The notes beneath the pieces were generated by a model. The model searched no databases. It saw nothing but the letters and a program-made list of their open reading frames with translations, and was not told where the DNA came from. A stretch of DNA of 5,065 nt from Myxococcales bacterium (GTDB taxonomy: Bacteria > Myxococcota > Bradymonadia > UBA7976 > UBA1532). The stretch covers positions 1 through 5,065 of the forward strand of contig JAGQJJ010000363.1 of assembly GCA_020430675.1 (NCBI GenBank), read 5' to 3'. Position numbers and translations under genes: made by a program. This document shows positions 1 through 5,065 of this stretch, piece after piece (the first letter of the stretch is position 1; every line of letters starts with the position of its first letter).

Positions 1-2
1 CG

Positions 3-3000
3 GGCGACATGGCCGAGGGGCGCGTCCGCACGGCTTCGGCGCTCCAGTACCCCGGTGACCCCCACCTTCAGATGGCTTTCGGGGCGCGCACGCGGCTTGA
101 TGGTCACAGCATCCGCCGCCTCGCGCAGCTCTCGGCCCGCGTCGCGATCGGCGGCCGGCTGCCCGGCGCAGAGACCTGCCCCGCCGGACTCGCGGTCGAC
201 AGCGTGCCCTGGCTGGTGCCGGGCTTCGACGAGGGCACCAGCGAGGGCCCCCGCGCCGGCGAGCGCGTTCGTGTCGCCTGCCTCGACGCCAACACCCCGG
301 GGGGGCCCGACGACGAAGCGCGGAACCAGAGCCTGTCGCGTGCCAACCCGTTGCCCGACGGGCAAGGCATTGAGCGTCAGATCGAGCTGATCGATGGCGC
401 CCTGATCGACGAACAGCTGATCTTTGCCATCATCCGCGAGTCGATCGTCACCCCCCTGCCTCTGGCCGGCGGTCAGCCCCTGTCCGCCTATGGCTATGTC
501 TTCCTGCACCGCGACCCCGAGGAAGACGATCTGGCCGTGGGCAACGCGGCGGTCGATTTGCCCACCGTCGAACACGTGCCGCTGGCCTGCGATCCGAGCG
601 TCCTCTCGCAGTTTGTCGGCGATGTGGCCGGACCCGGCGGGGCGATCTCGCCCGCCGCCGCCAATCGGCTCGCCATCGCGCTGGTCGAGGGCCGGGTGCC
701 GGTGGACGTGGGCGCGCTGACGCCGCTGTCGCCCGCCGTCGAGGAGCCGCATGTGCTTTGCCTGGCAACCGATGACTTCGACGGCGGACCGGATGGCACG
801 GCCTGCCCGGCCAGCAGCCCGGTGGTCTTCTTCACGCTGAAGCCGGGCGTGGTCCGCGACCTGCCCAACGAAGCGTGCCACGGCGCGGTCGCCGCGTGCA
901 GCGCGCCCGAGGACTGCCCCTATTGCGTGTTCAGCGATGTGTGCGATGCCTGTGACGACGGGCAGGCCTGCCTCTTCCGAACCTGTCGGTCCCGCTTGCA
1001 GACCTGGGCCGATGACGAAAACATGGGCGTGCGCCTGTACCCGCGCACCGCGTTCAACGCCCGCGACGGTGAGGTGGTCGTGCCGGGCGTGGAGGGGCGC
1101 TGCGCCGCCGCCGATGGTGACCTGGCCCGCTGCCATGCCTTCTTCGCCGAACCCGGCCCCGAGCCCATCAATGACTTCAGCGACCTGCGGGTCGGCTATC
1201 TATGCCATGCCACCGGCTACCTGCGCGACCCCTCGGCCGCGCCGTCCAACCCCGCCCAGCGGCCGTCCGACGTGAACGAAGACGAGCAATACTGCCCGGT
1301 GGGCAGCGAAGTCACGTACTTCTCATGGGAGCCCCCGGAAGGCGGCTTTGGCCTCGGCGCCCTTGAATGCATGAACGACCGAGGGATCTGCCACGACGGC
1401 GAGCCCTGTTCGCGCTACGTCTGCGCCAACAACAACCACATCGACGATGATCTGTCGGCCGGCGACATCGCCGACGGCGCCACCGATTGCCAACGGCTCT
1501 GCGACGTGGGGCAGCCCTGCGATCGCAAGGGTGCCTGCCTCGAATGGCTCGAACGCGACGCGCCCGAGCTGCGCTTCCTCGACACCGGTGTGCAGTGGCG
1601 CTGCGTCGACCATCTCCGTGGCACCTGCAGCGACGACCGCTACGATCTGACGGCCGGCAAGCGCTTCTTCCGCGCCGATCCCGATGCCATCGACGAGGTG
1701 CGCGCGCCGCCGATCGACGATGCCATCGAAGCGGCGTTTCGCTATGAGACACGCTTTCGCGACCGCGCGGGCACCGGCCTTGGCTTCACCCCCGCGCTCT
1801 GCGATGCCACCTCAACCGCCCAGAGCTACTGCTACGACGCCGACGAGGTGCGCCGCGTCGAGCAGCGGGTCGACTGCGCGGTGGCGCTGTACACCGAACA
1901 CTTCGACCTGCTCGACCAGACCTCGCGGCAGGTGCTGCAAGCCTTCCTCGAACGCAACTTCTCACTGCGGGAAGAACGACTGCCCGGCCTGGCGACGCCC
2001 ATCACCCATGATGGCTTCGAGCGGGCCCGCACCAAGCTGCTGGTGATGCTCGGCGACGAAGCATTCACCCAGGCTCTGTCATCACGCTTCGATCGCGCGG
2101 GCATTCGCCAGGCGATCTTCCACGGGTCGGAGTTTGAAGACGGGGGCATCGAGCTGCAAGGCGTCGCCGGCTTCGAGATGCACAGCCTTCACCTCGCCGT
2201 GCAGTACTTCGACCTGGCGCTCGAACGCTTCTTTCATCTGGGCGATGCCATCCATGCCTCGCTCTTCGACCTGCCCGACGGCGCGGGTTTCATCACCCAG
2301 GGCACCGCGATCGCATGGTTCGAACGGCTGCTGCGCGCTTCGATGCGCAAGGCGGCGGCGCAGGCCGAGATCGCCGAGCGCTATCGCGTCATGGCGGCGC
2401 CTGCGCTCGGTCGGCGCGTCGTCGAGCGGGCGAGCGCGGCCATTCATCTCGAGTCGGTGCTGTTCTCGCGGGTCATGCAAGACCTGATCGACGTCTCGCA
2501 GGCCGCCGCCGCGCCGCAGATCCGCCGCGCGCTGAAGCAGGCGCAGACCGGCTGGGACGCCGCGCAACGCCAGCTCGCCTCGACCTATGCGCTGCTCGAT
2601 GACACCCCGCGCTTCCTCGGCATCCCCGAGGGCTTTGTCCCCTTTCCGCCGCTCGACCCCGACACGCTCGACGTCAACGCCTTCGAGAAGCTGCTGCAAA
2701 GCGCTCGCCGCAAGGTCGACATCGCCGCCGACAAAGAGACGCAGGCCATCGAAGACAGCCGCGCCTTCGACACCAGCGCCGCCGAATTCCGTAGCGCGCT
2801 CGCGGCGTTGCGCGCCGACTATGAAGGCCGCATCGGCGAGATTTGCGGCACGTTCATCGGCGACGACGGCGTGGTCTACGCCGCCACGCCGCAAAACGCG
2901 CACCACGACCCGCGGGCGAGCCGTCTGGGCGACCCCTGCGGCCGCATGGGCAACGGCGCCATCGCGGTCGGACTCGCGACGAGCGAGCTGCAACGGCTGC

Positions 3001-4430
3001 AGTTCGAAGAGGCCAAGCAGCAGCAACTCAACCTGTACGGCACCATGGACGGCCTCAACGCGACGATGCAGGCCCAATGCGAGCGCATCGTCGATCTGGC
3101 CGACTTCACCTGGGAGGCCCGCCGCAAGACCATCTCGTTGCGCGAGACCATCGCCACGCTCGACATCGCCATCGACACCACCGATCGCACGGTCGCCATC
3201 TTCGAGCAGGCGGCCAGCGCCGCGAAGTGCGACCCGCCGATCGCGGGCGCGTCCAACTCGCCGGGCAACTGCGTGCAGGTCGCGAGCAGCTCGCTGCTGA
3301 CCACCGCCAAGCGCGCCGCAGCGCTCGCTCTGGTGGTGACCACCAAGACCACCCAGCTCGCGTTCGACATCTCGGCCGAGGCGGTCGAGCAGAGCCTGGA
3401 AAAGCATGTCATCCGCGATGAGTGCCGCGCCTTGCAGATCGACACGCACAGCCAGATCACCGGCCTGTTCGCCGAGATCCCCATCCTGGCCAACCGCGTG
3501 CAGCAACAGGCGGTGCAGATCGAGCGCGCGCTGGCCGAGGTCGAGTCGCTTTACCATCGCGGCCAGGCCCTACAAGCGCAGTATGCCGAGGCGGAAGACC
3601 TGGCGATCGACGTCGAGGCGGCGCGAAATGATCCCAACGTGCGCATCTATCGCAGCGACGCGGTGCTGGCCGCCGATCGCACGTTCACCGCGGCGCTCGC
3701 CGAGGTGTACGAAGCCACGCTGGTCTTCGAGTATTACACCGGGCAAAGCTACGCCGAGCGCGAGCGCCTGCGCTATCTGCGCCTGGCCCGGTACGGCGAG
3801 GACAACCTCGAACGCTACCTGGCCGAGCTGGCCGATGCCTTCGATGACTTCGAGCAGGTCTATGGCAACCCCGACCTGCGGGTCACCATCGTCTCGCTGC
3901 GCGATGTGCTCGCGCCGTCGCTGATCGATGGCAGCGGCGTCCCGCTGAGCGACCAGACGCGCACCGACGCCTTCCGGGCCGCGCTCGCCGAGGCGGGGCG
4001 GACCGATCCGCGGGGAAGACATCGCGTCGACTTCCGGATGGCATTCGACCGGGTCTCGCCGCTGACGTTCGGCCACAAGGTGAACGCCATCGAAGCCGAG
4101 CTGGTCGGCGAAGGCCTGGGCGATGCGCTGGCGCGGGTCTACCTGACCCCGACGGGCACCGCGACCGTGCGCGGCTTTGACGAAGACCGCCAGCTGCGGC
4201 TGCCCCCACGCACCGCGGTGCTCGACACCTTCTTCAACGGCGACCGAGATGGCCGACTCGATCCGGCCATCTATCGCAGCGAGCGGCTGCGCGACCAGCC
4301 GTTGATCAACACCGAGTGGCAGGTGGTCTTCGACGACCAGGCCGAGCGGGTCAACTTCGACGTGCCCATCGACGCCCTCGATGACATCCGCTTCTACATC
4401 TACTACACCGACTTCACGGAGGCCCCATGA
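3..4430 (+). CDS. Giant cysteine-rich, helical-stalk protein of unknown function (5' partial)
   Basis: The frame is open from base 3 with no upstream stop, and it ends at TGA 4428-4430. The first Met (base 9) has no convincing Shine-Dalgarno, and the residues after it do not form a signal peptide, so the true start probably lies left of the window. Numbering from that Met gives 1473 residues. Residues 1-280 look beta-rich with few cysteines. Residues 290-623 are cysteine-rich, including eight Cys within 290-326. Residues 624-945 contain no Cys and are mostly helical (Ala/Glu/Arg/Gln-rich). Residues 946-1139 carry six Cys in paired positions around helices. Helices continue to about 1310, and 1338-1471 alternate hydrophobic and polar residues like a beta domain ending in an aromatic strand (FYIYYTDFT). 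I infer export from the paired cysteines; the N-terminus is missing, so this is not shown. The C-terminal layout loosely resembles the helical region and TcB-binding domain of Tc-toxin A proteins. No catalytic motif is evident. The reading frame is certain; the function is unknown. Confidence 0.93.
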   Translation, partial: GDMAEGRVRTASALQYPGDPHLQMAFGARTRLDGHSIRRLAQLSARVAIGGRLPGAETCPAGLAVDSVPWLVPGFDEGTSEGPRAGERVRVACLDANTPGGPDDEARNQSLSRANPLPDGQGIERQIELIDGALIDEQLIFAIIRESIVTPLPLAGGQPLSAYGYVFLHRDPEEDDLAVGNAAVDLPTVEHVPLACDPSVLSQFVGDVAGPGGAISPAAANRLAIALVEGRVPVDVGALTPLSPAVEEPHVLCLATDDFDGGPDGTACPASSPVVFFTLKPGVVRDLPNEACHGAVAACSAPEDCPYCVFSDVCDACDDGQACLFRTCRSRLQTWADDENMGVRLYPRTAFNARDGEVVVPGVEGRCAAADGDLARCHAFFAEPGPEPINDFSDLRVGYLCHATGYLRDPSAAPSNPAQRPSDVNEDEQYCPVGSEVTYFSWEPPEGGFGLGALECMNDRGICHDGEPCSRYVCANNNHIDDDLSAGDIADGATDCQRLCDVGQPCDRKGACLEWLERDAPELRFLDTGVQWRCVDHLRGTCSDDRYDLTAGKRFFRADPDAIDEVRAPPIDDAIEAAFRYETRFRDRAGTGLGFTPALCDATSTAQSYCYDADEVRRVEQRVDCAVALYTEHFDLLDQTSRQVLQAFLERNFSLREERLPGLATPITHDGFERARTKLLVMLGDEAFTQALSSRFDRAGIRQAIFHGSEFEDGGIELQGVAGFEMHSLHLAVQYFDLALERFFHLGDAIHASLFDLPDGAGFITQGTAIAWFERLLRASMRKAAAQAEIAERYRVMAAPALGRRVVERASAAIHLESVLFSRVMQDLIDVSQAAAAPQIRRALKQAQTGWDAAQRQLASTYALLDDTPRFLGIPEGFVPFPPLDPDTLDVNAFEKLLQSARRKVDIAADKETQAIEDSRAFDTSAAEFRSALAALRADYEGRIGEICGTFIGDDGVVYAATPQNAHHDPRASRLGDPCGRMGNGAIAVGLATSELQRLQFEEAKQQQLNLYGTMDGLNATMQAQCERIVDLADFTWEARRKTISLRETIATLDIAIDTTDRTVAIFEQAASAAKCDPPIAGASNSPGNCVQVASSSLLTTAKRAAALALVVTTKTTQLAFDISAEAVEQSLEKHVIRDECRALQIDTHSQITGLFAEIPILANRVQQQAVQIERALAEVESLYHRGQALQAQYAEAEDLAIDVEAARNDPNVRIYRSDAVLAADRTFTAALAEVYEATLVFEYYTGQSYAERERLRYLRLARYGEDNLERYLAELADAFDDFEQVYGNPDLRVTIVSLRDVLAPSLIDGSGVPLSDQTRTDAFRAALAEAGRTDPRGRHRVDFRMAFDRVSPLTFGHKVNAIEAELVGEGLGDALARVYLTPTGTATVRGFDEDRQLRLPPRTAVLDTFFNGDRDGRLDPAIYRSERLRDQPLINTEWQVVFDDQAERVNFDVPIDALDDIRFYIYYTDFTEAP
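750..1340 (+). repeat. Diverged internal duplication: V-x-(L/Y)-(L)-C-x-A-T ... C-P-x-(S/G)-S-x-V-x-(F/Y)-F
   Basis: Copy one covers residues 248-280 (bases 750-848): it opens with HVLCLATD and closes with CPASSPVVFFTL, with Cys at 251 and 266. Copy two covers residues 395-445 (bases 1191-1343): it opens with VGYLCHATG and closes with CPVGSEVTYF, with Cys at 399 and 429. Order and spacing to the flanking residues agree, apart from a longer Pro/Asp-rich loop in copy two. A weaker match to the opening half lies at residues 89-102 (bases 273-314, VACLDANTPGGPDD, compared with VLCLATDDFDGGPDG). This suggests a two- or three-fold repeated, disulfide-closed beta domain in the N-terminal half. Confidence 0.5.
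951..1538 (+). repeat. Three copies of a C-x2-G-[QE]-[PA]-C-x(4,5)-C motif in the giant protein
   Basis: The motif occurs at bases 951-986 (residues 315-326, CDDGQACLFRTC), 1389-1424 (residues 461-472, CHDGEPCSRYVC) and 1500-1538 (residues 498-510, CDVGQPCDRKGAC). Each copy has a Cys, Gly at +3, Gln or Glu at +4, Cys at +6, then a third Cys five or six residues later. It is a protein-level repeat; the DNA copies have diverged. Short knots of this kind usually form disulfides in exported proteins. The second and third copies are separated by an acidic loop (residues 473-493), which makes 461-510 look like one small domain. I cannot assign it to a named family. Confidence 0.6.
3078..3425 (+). 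other. Predicted antiparallel helical hairpin framed by two cysteine pairs
   Basis: Within the giant protein the cysteines at residues 1024, 1074, 1088 and 1139 (codons at 3078, 3228, 3270 and 3423) are nearly mirror-symmetric: 49 residues, then 13, then 50 between them. Both 50-residue arms read as helix (Ala, Glu, Arg, Leu, Ile and Thr, with no Pro). The 13-residue tip is rich in Pro, Gly, Asn and Ser, as expected for a turn. The simple model is an antiparallel coiled-coil hairpin with a disulfide at the tip (1074-1088) and another at the base (1024-1139). The spacing is observed; the fold and bonds are inferred. Confidence 0.5.
4020..4427 (+). other. C-terminal beta-rich domain of the giant protein
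   Basis: Residues 1338-1473 lack cysteine and long helices and consist of short alternating strands: around 1340-1347 (VDFRMAFD), 1357-1366 (VNAIEAELVG), 1374-1385 (ARVYLTPTGTAT), a middle stretch with a NGDRDG turn, 1437-1443 (TEWQVVF) and the final FYIYYTDFT. A beta domain directly after a long helical region, with a conserved-looking last aromatic strand, is the arrangement at the end of Tc-toxin A subunits, where the corresponding domain docks the TcB component. Here this is analogy by layout only, so a generic beta-sandwich capping or docking domain is just as likely. Confidence 0.45.
4418..4422 (+). promoter_or_regulatory. Ribosome binding site GGAGG for the lipoprotein gene
   Basis: A perfect GGAGG sits four bases before ATG 4427, inside the last codons of the giant gene. 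Together with the ATGA stop/start overlap it fixes the start of the downstream gene and indicates coupled translation, so no separate promoter is needed between the two genes. Confidence 0.85.
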
Positions 4431-4495
4431 ACCGCGCGAGCACGAGCATCCTGTGCGTGGCTTCATGTCTCGGCCTCACTCTGATCATGGCATGC
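4427..4495 (+). other. Lipoprotein signal peptide with lipobox
   Basis: The first 22 codons encode a short N-region with Arg3, a hydrophobic core (ILCVASCLGLTLI) and I-M-A before Cys23 (TGC 4493-4495). This fits the lipobox consensus at -3 and -1, with Met at -2 less common but tolerated. Two further cysteines at 10 and 14 lie inside the hydrophobic core and would be removed with the signal peptide; neither has as good a context for lipidation. Confidence 0.85.
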
Positions 4496-5065
4496 GAAGA
4501 CACGCCCCAAGAACCGCTGCCACCGGACGCCACGCCGGTCGATGCCATGCCGGGCTGCGCGCCCGGCACGCTCGGCTGCCCATGCGCTGCCGGCCAATGC
4601 CAGGGCGAGGCGGTCTGCGATGCGGTCACCGACTACTGCCGCGCCGCGCTGCCCTGCGCCTGCCTTCAGGCGCAGCGATGCCTTGAAGCACCCGGTCAGG
4701 ACGCCGAATGCCTCGAAGAGTGTGACCCCGGCTTCGAATGGGACGCCACGGTCGGCCGTTGCCAGGTCGATCGATGCCATCCCGATGCGCCGCAGAGCCT
4801 CGCCGAGACCTGCGCCGCCGCCCATCAGCTCTGCGAGCCACCCGGTCGGTGCGGAACCTGCCAATCGGGCTATCGCGCGGCCCCCGAGGGCTGCGTGCCC
4901 GTCACCGACTGCACCGATCTCGACTGCGCGGTCGAGCACCGGGGCTGTGTGGATGAGGCCGGCCCGCCCCGGTGCAGCGCCTGCCTGGCGGGCTTCCTCG
5001 ACTTCGGCGGCGAGTGCGTGCCCGATACCTGCGCCCTTCAGACGCCCGGGGCGACCGCCACCCGG
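4427..5065 (+). CDS. Cysteine-rich EGF-like-module lipoprotein precursor (3' partial)
   Basis: The start ATG overlaps the preceding TGA (ATGA) and follows GGAGG at four bases. No stop occurs before the window edge, leaving 213 codons. Residues 1-22 are a signal peptide (Arg3, hydrophobic stretch 8-22) ending in lipobox IMAC, so Cys23 is the predicted lipidated residue after signal peptidase II cleavage. Residues 24-43 are a Pro/Asp/Glu-rich tether. From residue 44 on there are 25 cysteines in 170 residues. The segment 44-71 has the GCPC...C...C...C pattern common in myxobacterial exported proteins, followed by three tandem six-Cys modules (79-117, 129-162, 167-202), each with a C-x2-G-[FY] turn. 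The protein should be anchored in the envelope and exposed to an oxidising compartment. Glu/Asp after the lipid Cys may affect sorting, but rules outside enterobacteria are uncertain. It probably partners the upstream protein. EGF-like binding or scaffolding is plausible; the ligand is unknown. Confidence 0.92.
   Translation, partial: MNRASTSILCVASCLGLTLIMACEDTPQEPLPPDATPVDAMPGCAPGTLGCPCAAGQCQGEAVCDAVTDYCRAALPCACLQAQRCLEAPGQDAECLEECDPGFEWDATVGRCQVDRCHPDAPQSLAETCAAAHQLCEPPGRCGTCQSGYRAAPEGCVPVTDCTDLDCAVEHRGCVDEAGPPRCSACLAGFLDFGGECVPDTCALQTPGATATR
4661..5032 (+). repeat. Three tandem six-cysteine EGF-like modules
   Basis: The modules are at bases 4661-4777 (residues 79-117), 4811-4912 (129-162) and 4925-5032 (167-202). 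The shared pattern is C-x(5,6)-C-x(5,9)-C-x(2,3)-C-x(10,12)-C-x(4,5)-C, with G-[FY] three and four residues after the fourth Cys (DPGFEW, QSGYRA, LAGFLD). The second and third copies also share C-V-P after the turn. The C-x2-G-[FY] step is the hallmark of the EGF C-terminal half, but the usual single residue between the preceding Cys pair is two or three here, so these are EGF-like variants. Further modules may follow beyond the window. Confidence 0.7.

Noticed and set aside
299..305. Run of seven G, considered as a slippage or phase-variation tract
   Set aside because: The frame is intact on both sides, the protein context (GGPDD) resembles the same motif elsewhere in the protein, and a seven-base G run is expected occasionally at this GC content.
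2082..3557. Long open frame on the - strand (491 codons) opposite the giant gene
   Set aside because: It is the complement shadow of a GC-rich coding frame. Its translation is full of Arg, Gly, Ala, Asp and Val runs with no recognisable domain, while the + strand frame has coherent helices and paired cysteines across the same bases.
4020..4430. Calling the giant protein a Tc-toxin A subunit outright
   Set aside because: The likeness is only in domain order and strand pattern. No receptor-binding or neuraminidase-like domain is recognised, and the adjacent gene is a lipoprotein instead of TcB or TcC. It is kept as a testable hypothesis only.
4400..4430. Terminator or promoter between the two genes
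   Set aside because: The genes overlap by four bases, so there is no intergenic space, and no stem-loop followed by a T-run is present.
3570..4466. Open frame on the - strand (298 codons) crossing the junction of the two genes
   Set aside because: It is antisense to the beta-domain end of the giant gene and to the ribosome site and start of the lipoprotein gene. It has no ribosome site and no domain logic, and is best explained by high GC content.
4463..4939. Open frame on the - strand (158 codons) opposite the lipoprotein gene
   Set aside because: The + strand frame here has a lipobox, a ribosome site and regular cysteine modules, which an antisense artefact could not produce.

Overview
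The window is GC-rich DNA (roughly two thirds G+C by eye, with G or C in most third codon positions). It is almost completely coding on the + strand. The base composition, the very large cysteine-bearing exported-type protein and the downstream lipoprotein with a Pro/Asp-rich tether and cysteine-rich modules all resemble predatory or surface-complex deltaproteobacterial lineages (Myxococcota, including Bradymonadales-like groups). This placement is inferred from style; no taxonomic marker gene is present.

Layout: bases 3-4430 are one reading frame that is already open at the left edge, so it is the 3' part of a giant gene of at least 1475 codons. The protein falls into four zones. Residues 1-280 (numbered from the Met codon at base 9) are mixed and probably beta-rich, with sparse cysteines. 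Residues about 290-625 are cysteine-rich with recurring short motifs. Residues about 560-1310 are mostly alpha-helical, with long amphipathic helices. Residues about 1338-1471 form a compact beta-rich C-terminal domain. Bases 4427-5065 begin a second gene whose ATG overlaps the stop of the first (ATGA) and which runs off the right edge. It encodes a lipoprotein precursor with at least three tandem six-cysteine EGF-like modules.

The two genes are translationally coupled and almost certainly form an operon. Both products look exported and rich in disulfides. The simplest reading is a cell-surface or secreted assembly: a long helical-stalk protein plus a membrane-anchored, cysteine-rich partner. 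The helical region followed by a terminal beta domain recalls the C-terminal part of Tc-toxin A subunits, but only as a fold-level guess, and no TcB/TcC gene is visible here. I recognise no characterised gene name for either product. There is no RNA gene, mobile element, CRISPR array, promoter or terminator that I can support, and no intergenic stretch at all.
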